The position numbers and the translations under genes were made by a program. This document shows positions 15,792 through 25,493 of a DNA stretch of 64,000 nucleotides, piece by piece. Within the stretch, counting starts at the first letter, position 1; the number at the start of each line of letters is the position of its first letter. Under the pieces are notes generated by a model, which saw nothing but the letters and a program-made list of their open reading frames with translations, searched no databases and was not told the origin of the DNA. The DNA comes from Filomicrobium sp. (lineage in GTDB: Bacteria; Pseudomonadota; Alphaproteobacteria; Rhizobiales; Hyphomicrobiaceae): the NCBI GenBank assembly GCA_017792465.1, contig CP051234.1, positions 2,698,501 through 2,762,500 on the forward strand. The letters are read 5' to 3'.

Positions 15792-16811
15792 ATGTCCGAG
15801 CGGTGGCAGTATTTGATTGCCGTGGCATTCGCCTTTGCGTTCATTTCGATTGCCGGAACGCCGAGCTACGCCAAGCCTAAGAACACCTGCGGCGGCACCA
15901 GCATTCTCGAAGAGATCAAAGAGGATTCACCGGAAGCCTTCGCCAAGCTCGCCAACAGCGCGGCAGCGACCAAGAACGACGGCGCGATCTTCTGGCGAAT
16001 TTCGCGTGAGGGCGTGCCCGATTCTTATCTCTACGGAACCGTGCATCTGACCGATCCGCGCGTCACCGATCTAGCGCCTCAAGCGACCGAGGCGATCAAG
16101 TCTGCTCGCGTCGTCGCACTTGAAGTGGCGGATGTTTCGCCAGCCGCACTGGCGGGCGCGCTCTCCAAAAACCCGGCCCTAATGATGTTTTCGGACGGCC
16201 GCAGGCTCGATCATTTGATCACGCCGGAAGCTTTCGAGATCGTCAAGGAACAGCTCGAAGCTGTCCGGCTGCCCACCGCCTTCGCGCAGAACTTCAAGCC
16301 GTGGGTTGTGAGCATGGTGATGGCCGTCAGCGAGTGCGAACGCAAGCGCATGGAGAGCGGAAAAGCGGTCGTCGATATGAAGATCGCCATGGTCGCTGCA
16401 GACAAGGGCATTCCCATTGTCGGGCTGGAGACGATTGAAGCGCAGATCGAAGCGGCGGCGTCAGTGCCGATGGAAGAGCAAATCGCGCTGCTGCGATCGG
16501 CGTTGTCGCTGGCGGACCGGGCCGATGACCTGCGTGAGACGTTGTTAGAGTTGTATTTGAGAAGAAAATTCGGGCTCGTCCTACCGCTGCAGCGCTATCT
16601 GGCGGAGATGAACGGTATTCGCGACATGGATTTTTCGGGCTTCGAAGAGAAGCTTTTGCAAAAGCGGAACCGGCGGATGCGGACATTCGCGCTCCCACTT
16701 CTGGCCGAAGGCGGCGTCTTCATAGCGGTCGGCGCCCTGCATTTGGTCGGCGATGAGGGGCTCGTGGAACTGTTGCGGGATGCGGGCTATCACGTCGATC
16801 CGATCTTGTAG
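15792..16811 (+). CDS. TraB/GumN family protein, exported
   Basis: 339 residues with a signal peptide (hydrophobic 8-24, AGTPSYA cleavage region), so the mature protein is periplasmic. The TraB/GumN fold is shown by YLYGTVHLTDPRV at the start and GALHLVGDEGLVELLRDAGY at the end, the two conserved GxxH blocks proposed to form a metal-dependent hydrolase site. This family (Pfam TraB_PrgY_gumN) is thought to include peptidases, but no substrate is known for bacterial members. A cysteine near the mature N-terminus (NTCGG) is not in a lipobox. Convergent with lpdA across a shared terminator. Confidence 0.85.
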   Translation: MSERWQYLIAVAFAFAFISIAGTPSYAKPKNTCGGTSILEEIKEDSPEAFAKLANSAAATKNDGAIFWRISREGVPDSYLYGTVHLTDPRVTDLAPQATEAIKSARVVALEVADVSPAALAGALSKNPALMMFSDGRRLDHLITPEAFEIVKEQLEAVRLPTAFAQNFKPWVVSMVMAVSECERKRMESGKAVVDMKIAMVAADKGIPIVGLETIEAQIEAAASVPMEEQIALLRSALSLADRADDLRETLLELYLRRKFGLVLPLQRYLAEMNGIRDMDFSGFEEKLLQKRNRRMRTFALPLLAEGGVFIAVGALHLVGDEGLVELLRDAGYHVDPIL

Positions 16812-16879
16812 CGGCTGCCTTGAATCTCTCGCTTCTTTCGGTTCGACCTCAGATCGAATTCCGATCGACGAAAAATAGA

Positions 16880-16914
16880 AACGCCGGAGGCGCTGTGCGT
16901 CCCCGGCGTTTTAT
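16880..16914. terminator. Bidirectional intrinsic terminator between TraB/GumN gene and lpdA
   Basis: AACGCCGG-AGGCGC pairs with GCGTCC-CCGGCGTT, followed by TTATTATT on the plus strand and TTCTATTTTT on the minus strand. It serves both convergent genes. Confidence 0.85.
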
Positions 16915-16941
16915 TATTAGGTTTCGCGGTTTGCCCTGCGA

Positions 16942-18345
16942 TCACATATGGATCGGGCGCTTGTCGACGGCGAGAGCGGCTTCCTTGACGGCTTCGGTCA
17001 ATGTCGGGTGCGCGTGGCAGGTGCGTGCGAGGTCTTCGGCCGACCCGCCAAACTCCATGATGACGGCGGCTTCGGCAATCATCTCGCCGACGTGCGGACC
17101 GACCATATGGACGCCTAAGACCTGATCGGTGGTAGCATCGGCCAAAACCTTCACAAAGCCGTCGGTGGTGCGGTTCACCTTGGCGCGGCCGTTGGCCATG
17201 AACGGGAACTTGCCGACGTTGTATTTGACGCCGGCTTCTTTGAGTTCCTCTTCGGTTTTGCCGACGGAGGCGACTTCCGGGTTGGTGTAGATGACGCCGG
17301 GGATGACGTCATAGTTCACGTGACCGGCCTGACCGCTGAGGATTTCGGCAACGGCAACACCTTCGTCCTCGGCCTTATGGGCGAGCATCGGTCCGGCGAT
17401 GACATCGCCGATGGCGTAGATGCCGGGAACGTTGGTTTGGAAATGATCGTCAACGATGATCCGGCGGCGGTTGTCGATGGCGACGCCCGCATCTTCGAGG
17501 CCCAGGCCTTCGGTGTATGGCGTCCGGCCGATTGCGACCAGGACGACGTCGGCGTCGATGACTTTGGCTTCGCCGCCGGCGGCCGGTTCGACGGTGACCT
17601 TGCAGCCCGAGCCATCCTTCGTCAGGCCAGTAACCTTGGTGCCCAATTCGAAGGTCATGCCCTGCTTGGTCAGGATCTTCTGGAACTGCTTGGCAACGTC
17701 GAGGTCCATGCCTGGGATGATGCGGTCGAGGAATTCGACGACGTGGACTTCGGCGCCCAAGCGACGCCAGACCGAGCCGAGTTCGAGACCGATCACGCCA
17801 GCGCCGACGACAAGCATCTTTTTTGGGACGCTTTTGAGATCGAGCGCGCCGGTTGAGGAGATGACTTGTTCTTCGTCGATGTCGATGCCGGGAAGCTTGG
17901 CGACGTCGGACCCGGTGGCGATGACGATCGATTTCGTTTCGAGCTCGACGGCGTCGCCGCCTTCAGGTGTCACCGTCACTTTTCCAGGGGCGGCGACACG
18001 GCCGACACCGTGATAGGTATCGATCTTGTTCTTCTTCATGAGGAAGTCGATGCCGTCGACGTTGCCCTTCACGCCTTCGGACTTGTAGGCGAGCATCTTT
18101 TCCAGATCGACCTTCGGGGTGACCTCGATGCCCATGGCGGCAAAGCTATGGCCGGCCTCCTCGTAAAGTTCGGACGCATGAAGCAGGGCCTTGGAGGGAA
18201 TGCAGCCGACGTTGAGACACGTGCCGCCGTGGGTCGCGCGCTTTTCAACGACGGCGACTTTCATTCCGAGCTGGCTGGCGCGTATCGCACAGACATAGCC
18301 TCCGGGGCCAGTGCCGATAACAACCAGATCGTAAGGTCCTGCCAT
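16942..18345 (-). CDS. lpdA: Dihydrolipoyl dehydrogenase (E3)
   Basis: 467 residues from ATG 18345. FAD-binding GTGPGG at 11-16, redox-active disulphide [12 protein letters not shown] (Cys43, Cys48), NAD-binding [13 protein letters not shown], and the C-terminal HAHPTLTEA with the catalytic His. It reoxidises dihydrolipoamide of the 2-oxoglutarate dehydrogenase complex and possibly of pyruvate dehydrogenase or glycine cleavage. It follows sucB on the same strand, but a strong terminator separates them, so it probably has its own promoter. The frame stays open upstream (to 18465) and would add a hydrophobic leader starting [13 protein letters not shown]; an ATG at 18354 is also possible, but GAAGGA is best spaced for 18345. 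Confidence 0.95.
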   Translation of the reverse strand: MAGPYDLVVIGTGPGGYVCAIRASQLGMKVAVVEKRATHGGTCLNVGCIPSKALLHASELYEEAGHSFAAMGIEVTPKVDLEKMLAYKSEGVKGNVDGIDFLMKKNKIDTYHGVGRVAAPGKVTVTPEGGDAVELETKSIVIATGSDVAKLPGIDIDEEQVISSTGALDLKSVPKKMLVVGAGVIGLELGSVWRRLGAEVHVVEFLDRIIPGMDLDVAKQFQKILTKQGMTFELGTKVTGLTKDGSGCKVTVEPAAGGEAKVIDADVVLVAIGRTPYTEGLGLEDAGVAIDNRRRIIVDDHFQTNVPGIYAIGDVIAGPMLAHKAEDEGVAVAEILSGQAGHVNYDVIPGVIYTNPEVASVGKTEEELKEAGVKYNVGKFPFMANGRAKVNRTTDGFVKVLADATTDQVLGVHMVGPHVGEMIAEAAVIMEFGGSAEDLARTCHAHPTLTEAVKEAALAVDKRPIHM

Positions 18346-18476
18346 GCTACTCATTCCTTCTTTCTTGCGCGGGGCCGGTTTGTTGACGCGGCGTTTTTCA
18401 ATCGCTTGTGTTCCGACCCAACCGAACAGTAATTGCCAAAGCGCACGCATCTTGACTGCCCACAAAGTCGTCTACG

Positions 18477-18504
18477 TAAAAAGGCCCGGATCGCCCCGGG
18501 CCTC
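18477..18504 (-). terminator. Intrinsic terminator after sucB
   Basis: On the minus strand AGGCCCGG and CCGGGCCT form the stem, followed by TTTTTAC. It lies 16 bases past the sucB stop codon. Confidence 0.9.
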
Positions 18505-18519
18505 AATAACGACTTTGTA

Positions 18520-19794
18520 TTACAGGTCGAGGACGAACCGCTGTGGATCTTCGAGGCATTCCTTGACGCGGACGAGGAAGGTCACGGCTTCCTTGCCGTC
18601 GACGATGCGGTGGTCGTAGGAGAGCGCCAGATACATCATCGGGCGGGCTTCGATGCTGCCGTCCTTCATGACGATCGGGCGCTGCTCAATGCGGTGCATG
18701 CCGAGGATGCCGGACTGCGGCGCATTCAGGATCGGGGTCGACAACAGCGAGCCATAAACGCCGCCGTTGGAGAGCGTGAAGGTGCCGCCTTGCATGTCCT
18801 CGATGGTGAGCTGGCCGGCGCGTGCACGCTTGCCGTACTCAGTCACAGCGGCCTCGATCTCGGCGATCGACATAGTTTCTGCGTCGCGGATGACGGGCAC
18901 GACGAGGCCTTTGTCGGAGCCGACGGCGACGCCAATGTGGTAGTAGTTCTTGTAGATGATGTCCTGGCCGTCGATCTCGGCGTTAACGGCGGGGATTTCC
19001 TTCAGCGCCTGGATGCAGGCCTTGACGAAGAAGCCCATGAAGCCGAGGCGGACGCCGTGGCGCTTCTCGAACAGGTCCTTGTACTGGTTGCGCATGCTCA
19101 TGACCCCGGTCATGTCGACATCGTTGAATGTCGTCAGCATGGCCGCGGTGTTCTGGGCGTCCTTCAGGCGGCGCGCGATGGTCTGGCGCAGGCGGGACAT
19201 GCGGACGCGCTCTTCACGGACGGCGTCGATCTCGGCAGACGGAATTCGCAGGTTTTGCGCAGGCGCTGCAGGGACGTTAGCGGGCACGTAGGCGGTGGTT
19301 GTCGCCGGAGTCGTTGAAGCGGCGGGAGCGGCCTGTTGGGCTGCCGCGACGTCGTGCTTCAGGACCTGTCCGCGACGGCCGCTGCCCGCGACGGAACCGG
19401 CTTCCATGCCAGCTTCGGCAAGCGCCTTTTGCGCTGCCGGCGAGGGTGGCATTTCGGTTCCGGCGCCGTTGCCGTTTGCCGCGGCCGGTGCGGGAGTAGC
19501 TTGTGCGGGCGCCGATGCGGCAGCGGCGGGTGCAGGCGCGGAAGCCGAACCGCCATCACCTTCGTTAAGCGAGCCCAGGATCGCGCCGACTTCTACGGTG
19601 TCACCTTCGTTGACGATGATATCGCCGAGCGTGCCAGCAGACGGAGCGGGCACTTCCACGGTGACCTTGTCGGTTTCAAGCTCGACGAGCGGTTCGTCTG
19701 CTTTGACGGCTTCGCCGGGTTTCTTGAACCACTGACCGACTGTGGCTTCGGTGACGGATTCACCCAGCGTCGGAACCTTGATCTCGATTGCCAT
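18520..19794 (-). CDS. sucB: 2-oxoglutarate dehydrogenase E2, dihydrolipoyl succinyltransferase
   Basis: 424 residues. Domains in order: lipoyl domain 1-78 with the lipoylated lysine in ETDKVTVEV (Lys43), an Ala/Pro-rich linker, the peripheral subunit-binding domain at about 116-152 ([26 protein letters not shown]), a second linker, and the catalytic domain from about 195 ending with the active-site SYDHRIVDG. It transfers succinyl groups from lipoamide to CoA. It lies 147 bases downstream of sucA, with a hairpin in between, and the two are likely cotranscribed. Confidence 0.96.
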   Translation of the reverse strand: MAIEIKVPTLGESVTEATVGQWFKKPGEAVKADEPLVELETDKVTVEVPAPSAGTLGDIIVNEGDTVEVGAILGSLNEGDGGSASAPAPAAAASAPAQATPAPAAANGNGAGTEMPPSPAAQKALAEAGMEAGSVAGSGRRGQVLKHDVAAAQQAAPAASTTPATTTAYVPANVPAAPAQNLRIPSAEIDAVREERVRMSRLRQTIARRLKDAQNTAAMLTTFNDVDMTGVMSMRNQYKDLFEKRHGVRLGFMGFFVKACIQALKEIPAVNAEIDGQDIIYKNYYHIGVAVGSDKGLVVPVIRDAETMSIAEIEAAVTEYGKRARAGQLTIEDMQGGTFTLSNGGVYGSLLSTPILNAPQSGILGMHRIEQRPIVMKDGSIEARPMMYLALSYDHRIVDGKEAVTFLVRVKECLEDPQRFVLDL

Positions 19795-19894
19795 TGTCGT
19801 CGAACCTCTTGGTTTTATCTCTCGATGCCTTGGTCCGTGGCCTTTCGAAAACCGCCCGGACCCAGGTCAAATCCTTCTTCGATCGTTATCACTC

Positions 19895-19928
19895 AGCGTC
19901 GGCCTTGCGGCTGGCGGCGGCCGACGCT
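19895..19928. other. Hairpin between sucA and sucB
   Basis: AGCGTCGGCC at 19895-19904 pairs perfectly with GGCCGACGCT at 19919-19928. No clear U-tract follows on the minus strand, so it may act as a processing or stability element that adjusts the sucA:sucB ratio. This role is an inference. Confidence 0.5.
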
Positions 19929-19941
19929 TTCGTCAACGGCG

Positions 19942-22908
19942 TCAAGCCGTCAATGCCTCCTGAACAAGCGTCTTTTGTTCAGAGATGTGTTTGCTCAATA
20001 GTCCGGTCGCCGTCGATGCGCTGGCCGGACGGCCGGCATAGGACGGCCGGGTCTTGGATGCGCCGATGTGATCAAGGACCCATTCGATGTTGGGCTCGAT
20101 GAAGGACCAGGCCCCCATATTCTTGGGCTCTTCCTGACACCAGATGAACTCGTTTGCGCTGGTGAAGCGAGTCAATTCCTGGATGAGCGTTCGGGCCGGG
20201 AACGGGTAAAGCTGTTCGACCCGCAGGATGTAGACGTCATCGAGGCCTTGGGCTTCGCGCTCATCGAGGAGGTCGTAATAGACCTTGCCGGTGCACATCA
20301 CGACGCGCTTGATTTCGCTGTCGGGCTTCAGTTTGAAGTCGGTCAGCGGCACGGGATGCTGGCCGTCGGCATCGTCCCACAGGACGCGGTGGAACGTGCG
20401 GCCGATGCTCAATTCCTCAAGACGCGAGATGACCCGCTTGTGACGCAGCAGCGATTTCGGCGTCATCAAGATCAGCGGTTTGCGGAACTTGCGGTGCAAC
20501 TGACGCCGCAGGATGTGGAAGTAGTTGGCCGGCGTCGTGCAGTTGGCGACCTGCCAGTTGTCTTCTGCGCACAGCTGCAAGAAGCGCTCAAGGCGCGCCG
20601 AGGAGTGCTCGGGGCCTTGGCCTTCGTAACCGTGCGGCAGCAGGCAGATGAGGCCGGACATGCGCAGCCATTTGCGTTCGCCTGACGACAGGAACTGGTC
20701 GAAGACGACCTGGGCGCCGTTGGCGAAGTCACCGAACTGGCCTTCCCACAGGGTCAGCGCGTTGGGCTCGGCCAGAGAATAGCCGTACTCAAATCCCAAC
20801 ACCGCTTCTTCCGACAGCATCGAGTTGATGACTTCGAAATTCGCCTGGTCGGGCGAGATGTGGCGCAGCGGGGTGTAGCGGCGTTCGGTTTCCTGGTCGA
20901 TCAGCACCGAGTGGCGCTGAGAGAATGTCCCGCGTTCGCAGTCCTGACCGGAAAGCCGGACCGGGAAGCCTTCCGCGAGCAGCGTGCCGAAGGCGAGGTG
21001 TTCGGCCATCGCCCAGTCGATCCCCTCGCCGGAATCGATCATCTCGCGACGGCGGTCGAGGAGGCGCTTGACGGTCTTATGCGCGCTGAAGTCGCCAGGA
21101 ATCCGGGTGATGCGCCGGCCGATGTCCTTGAGGATATCCATTTCGACACCGGTGACACCGCGCCGGGCCTCGTCTTCGGCAAAACCGATCGAGGACCAAC
21201 GGCCATCAAGCCAGTCCGCCTTGTTGGGCTTATAGTTATCGGCGGCGGAAAACTCGCCTTCCAGATGGGCGCGGAAATCGTTCCACATGCCATCGGCCTC
21301 GTCCTGCGAAAGCACCTGCTCGTCGACGAGGCGCTGCGCGTAGATCTGGGCAACCGGCGTATGCTTCTTGATCACCCGGTACATGCGCGGCTGGGTGAAC
21401 ATCGGTTCGTCGGACTCGTTATGGCCGTAGCGGCGATAGCAGACCATGTCGATGACGACGGGCTTCTGGAACTTCTGGCGGAACTCGGTCGCGATCTTGG
21501 CGACGTGCACGACGGCTTCGGGATCATCACCGTTGACGTGGAAGATCGGCGCTTCGACCATCTTTGCGACGTCGGTACAATAAGGCGAAGATCGCGAGTG
21601 GCGGGGGTTGGTCGTGAAGCCGATCTGGTTGTTGATAATGAAGTGGATCGATCCGCCGGTGCGGTGACCTTTAAGGCCCGACAGGCCGAAGCATTCAGGA
21701 ACGACACCCTGGCCGGCGAAGGCCGCGTCACCGTGAATGAGGAGCGGCAGAACGCAGGTCCGTTCTTCCGGATCGACGCCGTGCTGATCCTGCTTGGCGC
21801 GGACCTTGCCGAGGACGACCGGGTCGACGATTTCGAGGTGCGATGGGTTCGCCGTCAAGGACAGGTGGACGTTGTTACCATCGAAGGTGCGGTCGGACGA
21901 AGCGCCGAGGTGGTATTTCACGTCGCCGGAGCCTTCAACGTCGTCGGGCTTGAACGAACCGCCCTTGAACTCGTTGAAGATCGCGCGATGCGGCTTGGCC
22001 AAAACGTTGGCAAGGACATTCAGACGGCCGCGGTGGGCCATGCCAAACACGATTTCCTTGACGCCAAGCTGCCCCCCACGCTTGATGATCTGCTCAAGGG
22101 CGGGAACCATCGATTCGCCGCCGTCGAGGCCGAAGCGTTTGGTGCCGGTGTATTTCACGTCGGCAAACTTTTCGAAGGTCTCGGCTTCGATCAGCTTGTT
22201 GAGGATCGCCTTCTTACCCTCGACCGTGAAGCGGATTTCTTTTTCTTCGCCTTCGATCCGCTCCTGCAGCCAGGATTTCTGGGACGGACTGGTGATGTGC
22301 GTGAACTCGATCCCGATGTGCTGGCAATACGTGCGCTGGAGAATGCCCAGGATCTGGCGCATCGTTGCAGTTTCGAGGCCGAGCACGCGGTCGATGAAGA
22401 TCGGCCGGTCGAGGTCGGCTTCGGTGAAGCCATAGGTCTCGGGCGAAAGCTCGTTGTGCACCAGGCGATCGTTCAGGCCGAGCGGATCAAGATCGGCGGC
22501 CAGATGGCCGATCGCGCGGTAGGCGCGGATCAGCATCAAGGCGCGGATCGAATCCTGAATGGCGCGGAACGACGCCGCCGGCGACACTTCCACATTATAC
22601 TGCTGGGCGCGTTCGACGAGCCGGCCATGCAGCTCGCTGTGCATCTGCTCGTAATCGCCAGTGAGCGCCGAGATCAGCTCGCCGTTCGATTGCAGCCGCG
22701 ACAGTGGCACCGCCCACGACGGATTGCTCGGCTCTGTCTCAGGCTGGCCGACGCCTTCCTGCAGGCTTTCGAAGAAGTGGCGCCATTGATCTGGAACGGA
22801 GCCTGGGTTGCGAACGTATTGCTCCTGCATCTGTTCGATGTAGGCCGCATTTGCACCGTCTAGGAACGACGTCTGCAAGAATGACTTATTTAGCGCTTGG
22901 CGGGACAT
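19942..22908 (-). CDS. sucA: 2-oxoglutarate dehydrogenase E1
   Basis: 988 residues, close to the usual size of bacterial SucA. The N-terminal segment (SFLDGANAAYIEQMQEQY) is the E2-docking region. The thiamine diphosphate site shows AHRGRLNVLANVL, GDAAFAGQGVV and NNQIGFTTNP; the substrate/active-site histidine region is RRYGHNESDEP. The C-terminal transketolase-like domain includes PHGYEGQGPEHSSARLERFL. It decarboxylates 2-oxoglutarate and passes the succinyl group to SucB. First gene of the sucAB unit; a short inverted repeat lies about 85 bases upstream. Confidence 0.97.
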   Translation of the reverse strand: MSRQALNKSFLQTSFLDGANAAYIEQMQEQYVRNPGSVPDQWRHFFESLQEGVGQPETEPSNPSWAVPLSRLQSNGELISALTGDYEQMHSELHGRLVERAQQYNVEVSPAASFRAIQDSIRALMLIRAYRAIGHLAADLDPLGLNDRLVHNELSPETYGFTEADLDRPIFIDRVLGLETATMRQILGILQRTYCQHIGIEFTHITSPSQKSWLQERIEGEEKEIRFTVEGKKAILNKLIEAETFEKFADVKYTGTKRFGLDGGESMVPALEQIIKRGGQLGVKEIVFGMAHRGRLNVLANVLAKPHRAIFNEFKGGSFKPDDVEGSGDVKYHLGASSDRTFDGNNVHLSLTANPSHLEIVDPVVLGKVRAKQDQHGVDPEERTCVLPLLIHGDAAFAGQGVVPECFGLSGLKGHRTGGSIHFIINNQIGFTTNPRHSRSSPYCTDVAKMVEAPIFHVNGDDPEAVVHVAKIATEFRQKFQKPVVIDMVCYRRYGHNESDEPMFTQPRMYRVIKKHTPVAQIYAQRLVDEQVLSQDEADGMWNDFRAHLEGEFSAADNYKPNKADWLDGRWSSIGFAEDEARRGVTGVEMDILKDIGRRITRIPGDFSAHKTVKRLLDRRREMIDSGEGIDWAMAEHLAFGTLLAEGFPVRLSGQDCERGTFSQRHSVLIDQETERRYTPLRHISPDQANFEVINSMLSEEAVLGFEYGYSLAEPNALTLWEGQFGDFANGAQVVFDQFLSSGERKWLRMSGLICLLPHGYEGQGPEHSSARLERFLQLCAEDNWQVANCTTPANYFHILRRQLHRKFRKPLILMTPKSLLRHKRVISRLEELSIGRTFHRVLWDDADGQHPVPLTDFKLKPDSEIKRVVMCTGKVYYDLLDEREAQGLDDVYILRVEQLYPFPARTLIQELTRFTSANEFIWCQEEPKNMGAWSFIEPNIEWVLDHIGASKTRPSYAGRPASASTATGLLSKHISEQKTLVQEALTA

Positions 22909-22991
22909 TGATGTTTCCTGTCCGAAAGAGGAGCCGGCACACCGGTCGGCGGACTCGTCGCGCGAGTAATTGCGGCATTTTGCACCCGCGA

Positions 22992-23008
22992 ACTAAGCGT
23001 TACTTAGT
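22992..23008. promoter_or_regulatory. Inverted repeat upstream of sucA
   Basis: ACTAAG at 22992-22997 and CTTAGT at 23003-23008 are separated by CGTTA. The location 84-100 bases before the sucA start suits an operator or an activator site. No known regulator consensus is recognised. Confidence 0.35.
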
Positions 23009-23194
23009 ACACTTCGTCGCAGGGTTTAAGACCGTCAAAAGTGGCGGCTACCATAGGATAATCACGAGCAGGTGAAAACTAACCCTTCAGTTTGGCGCGA
23101 GGCTGTCGCGATCTCAATAAAATCAATGATTTGCGTCGAAGTTTGTAACGTCGCGGCCCAGTGGGCCTAGCTGACGTGAAGCTTACCAAAAAGG

Positions 23195-23590
23195 TCATAG
23201 AAAGCGACCGGAACGCTGAAGGACCTCGATCTTGTAGCCGTCCGGGTCGGTGATGAAGAAAAAGCGACCGAAAAGTTCGCCATCCTTATTCATCTGTTTG
23301 ATGTCGCCAGGGTTGAGGCCAGCTTCTTTCAGGCGCGCGTGTTCGGCGTCGAGATCATCAACGGTCAGGGCAAGATGGCCGTAGCCGTCACCCAGGTTGT
23401 ATGGCTGGGTCCGGCCGTCGTTGACGGTGAGCTCCAATTCGAAGGGCGCTTCGTCATTCGACATATAAATGAGCGTGAACCCATCGAAGGGGCAGCGCTC
23501 GGCGATTTCTAATCCGAATGCCGTTTTATAGAAGCTGACTGAGCGCGCCTCGTCGAGGACGCGGATCATTGAGTGGATTGCCTTGGCCAT
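23195..23590 (-). CDS. gloA: Lactoylglutathione lyase-like VOC protein (glyoxalase I)
   Basis: 131 residues from ATG 23590, with AGGGAAA upstream; an ATG five codons earlier is less well placed. VOC fold with the four metal ligands expected of glyoxalase I: His in KAIHSMIRV, Glu in FELELT, His in GYGHLALTVDD and Glu in YKIEVLQR. DEARSVSFYKTAFGL and ITDPDGYKIE are typical for GloA. It would isomerise the glutathione hemithioacetal of methylglyoxal. The protein lies in the segment that separates sucAB from sucCD. Confidence 0.85.
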   Translation of the reverse strand: MAKAIHSMIRVLDEARSVSFYKTAFGLEIAERCPFDGFTLIYMSNDEAPFELELTVNDGRTQPYNLGDGYGHLALTVDDLDAEHARLKEAGLNPGDIKQMNKDGELFGRFFFITDPDGYKIEVLQRSGRFL

Positions 23591-23884
23591 CGTTTTTCCC
23601 TGCATCAGAACTGTTCAGGTTCTTGAAATAAGCCGGCAGGGCAGCGAATGCCAGTGTCCTTAAGCCGTCATTGCGATGGGTGGGCTTGCGTTCAACCGGC
23701 AAACTGCGAGCCGCATTGCCGATCTTGGGCGCAACGGATTTGCGGTGCCGAAAGACGGCAAGGTGCCTGCGTTTAGGCTGGCGCTGGCGCGACCGATCCG
23801 CCGTTCGACACATTATTATATATAGGCGGCCAATTATGAGCGCGTGTTATTGCGGTCGCGGCAAAGGCAAAGCTCGCGAGGACC

Positions 23885-24079
23885 TCACTTTTCTTGCGGT
23901 TGGTCCTTGTCCGATTCCTCCATAAGTTTTTCCTTGTGATGATTGAGCTCCTGGATCTTTGCTTCGGCAGCTTCCTGGGCGGCGCGCAGCGAAGCGATCT
24001 CGGCTTGCTTGGCGCGGATTTCGGCTTCGACTGATTCCAGCTGCGCGCGAAACAGCATCATCATTCCGGCTCGGCTCAT
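23885..24079 (-). CDS. Short coiled-coil protein, unknown function
   Basis: 64 residues from ATG 24079 (AAGGAAAG upstream). After a short methionine-rich start (MSRAGMMMLF) the whole protein is a predicted amphipathic helix rich in Ala, Glu, Lys and Gln (VEAEIRAKQAEIASLRAAQE), typical of a coiled coil, with an acidic tail. The length resembles SlyX-like or other small helical proteins, but no family motif is clear. Its upstream region holds two copies of the dispersed hairpin repeat. Confidence 0.6.
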   Translation of the reverse strand: MSRAGMMMLFRAQLESVEAEIRAKQAEIASLRAAQEAAEAKIQELNHHKEKLMEESDKDQPQEK

Positions 24080-24105
24080 TCGATACTTTCCTTCTTTTTT
24101 GATGG

Positions 24106-24130
24106 TCCACACTCGGTAGACCGGCGTGGA
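24106..24130. repeat. Dispersed hairpin repeat (tandem copy A)
   Basis: TCCACAC at 24106-24112 pairs with GCGTGGA at 24124-24130 (one G-T pair) around TCGGTAGACCG, which itself forms a CGG/CCG inner stem. Same design as 24141, 26728 and 50174. Confidence 0.8.
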
Positions 24131-24140
24131 GCTTTGTTAG

Positions 24141-24165
24141 TCCACACTCGGTAAACCGGTGTGGA
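24141..24165. repeat. Dispersed hairpin repeat (tandem copy B)
   Basis: TCCACAC at 24141-24147 pairs with GTGTGGA at 24159-24165 around TCGGTAAACCG. It directly follows copy A, ten bases apart, between the coiled-coil gene's start and the end of the CDF transporter gene. Confidence 0.8.
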
Positions 24166-24242
24166 GCGTAATTACAGTTGTGTGACAGTGCGTTGACAGA
24201 AGCCAAGTTCAGTGCGCTGAAAAGGCTTAAATAGCTTTCCGA

Positions 24243-25163
24243 CTACAGACCGACGGCGTCGTCGGCCTCGCTATGCTTGGCTTTGTATTCGGGCTCGATG
24301 TGGATGATGACGTCGGAGCCTTCGATCTCGGCTTCCAGCTCGGCTTCGAGGCGATCGCAGATCTCGTGGGCGTCGGCCACCGTCATCTCTCCGGGCACGA
24401 CGAGATGAAACTCGATGAAGGTGGCGCGGCCGGCGTGACGGGTGCGGATATCGTGAGCCTCGATGGCGCCGGTGCCGCTGCGGGCGATGGCCTCGCGAAT
24501 GCGCTCCTGCATGTCGTCGGGGGCGGCCTCGTCCATCAAGGCGCTGACCGATTGGGAGACGATTCTATAGCCCATGAACAGGATGTTGGCGGCTACCGCC
24601 AGCGCCAGCAGCGGATCGAGCACCGACCATCCCGTCAACACGGCCAGAACGATCCCGGCGAAAACGCCGACCGAGGTCCAGACGTCGGTCATCAGGTGCC
24701 AGCCGTCTGCCGTCAGCGCCGGCGAGCGCCAGGCGGTGCCCTGGCGGATCAAATACATCGACCAGCCGAAGTTGAGCGCGGTGGCGATGCCATTGGTCAT
24801 GAGACCGATGACCGGCTGCTCGATGGTGCGCGGATGGATGAATGCGTGGCTTGCTTCGAGCACGATGAAAAGCGCCGCGACTATAATGAGTGCGCCTTCG
24901 AAGACCGCCGACAGCAACTCGGCCTTGCCGTGGCCGTAGGGGTGGTTGTGATCGGCGGGCTTATGCGCGACGCGGATCGCTGCCCAGGCCGCCACTCCGG
25001 CGGCGACGTTGACGATGCTTTCGAGCGCGTCGGAATAAAGCGCGACCGAGCCGGTCATCAGATAGGCGACGTACTTGATGCCCATGACGACGATGGCGAC
25101 GCCGATTGATGCGGCCGCGATGGTGCGGGTGCGGCGCTTCAGGGTCGGTTGGCTTTCGGGCAT
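24243..25163 (-). CDS. Cation diffusion facilitator transporter (FieF-like)
   Basis: 306 residues with six membrane helices in the first 215 residues and a cytoplasmic C-terminal domain (about 220-300). Metal-site features are YSDALESIVN in helix 2, the HNHPYGHGKAE loop, and ADGWHLMTDVW in helix 5 (His-x-x-x-Asp). These proteins exchange Zn2+, Fe2+ or other divalent metals for protons and export them. Helix 2 has S-D-A-L-E where many zinc exporters have a D-x-x-x-D pair, which resembles iron/zinc-type members; selectivity is not certain. Convergent or cotranscribed neighbours give no hint. Confidence 0.9.
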   Translation of the reverse strand: MPESQPTLKRRTRTIAAASIGVAIVVMGIKYVAYLMTGSVALYSDALESIVNVAAGVAAWAAIRVAHKPADHNHPYGHGKAELLSAVFEGALIIVAALFIVLEASHAFIHPRTIEQPVIGLMTNGIATALNFGWSMYLIRQGTAWRSPALTADGWHLMTDVWTSVGVFAGIVLAVLTGWSVLDPLLALAVAANILFMGYRIVSQSVSALMDEAAPDDMQERIREAIARSGTGAIEAHDIRTRHAGRATFIEFHLVVPGEMTVADAHEICDRLEAELEAEIEGSDVIIHIEPEYKAKHSEADDAVGL

Positions 25164-25181
25164 GGCGTGTGTCGTCGTTTT

Positions 25182-25493
25182 TTATTGATTGTGCGGCGTG
25201 TTCGGGTGGCCATCGGTTGAACGTCTCGACCAATTTCGAAGGTCAACGACTGAAAACACTAAGCCGCCGAGCGCCAGCAAGGTCGGCACGCCTGTGAATA
25301 TTCCGAGCATCACAATCGTGAAGCCCGTTTCGAAAAACCATCGGTAGGCCGGGTCCGTGCATTTGACGCTCGCCCCTGGCGCATTCTGGCAAACCCCGAG
25401 CATGGACGGCGCAAACAATGCGATGACGCCGAATAGCATGACCGCCAAAGCCAGGTAGCATAGGGCACGCAGAAGAAACATGAAGATGTGCAC
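25182..25493 (-). CDS. Small two-helix membrane protein, unknown function
   Basis: 103 residues from ATG 25493. Two hydrophobic segments (about 4-30 and 55-82) flank a short loop with two cysteines (GVCQNAPGASVKC), probably periplasmic and possibly disulphide-bonded. The C-terminus is polar and His/Asn-rich. It lies just upstream of the CDF gene on the same strand (18 bases apart), so they may be cotranscribed. No family recognised. Confidence 0.6.
   Translation of the reverse strand: MHIFMFLLRALCYLALAVMLFGVIALFAPSMLGVCQNAPGASVKCTDPAYRWFFETGFTIVMLGIFTGVPTLLALGGLVFSVVDLRNWSRRSTDGHPNTPHNQ

Noticed and set aside
20860-22863. A 667-codon open frame on the plus strand opposite sucA
   Set aside because: It is fully antisense to the well-conserved sucA coding sequence; long antisense frames are expected from high-GC codon usage. 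Its protein shows no family motif.
23836-23925. A 29-codon cysteine-containing micro-ORF on the plus strand
   Set aside because: It overlaps the 3' end of the coiled-coil gene on the other strand, has no ribosome site, and is too short to support without conservation data.
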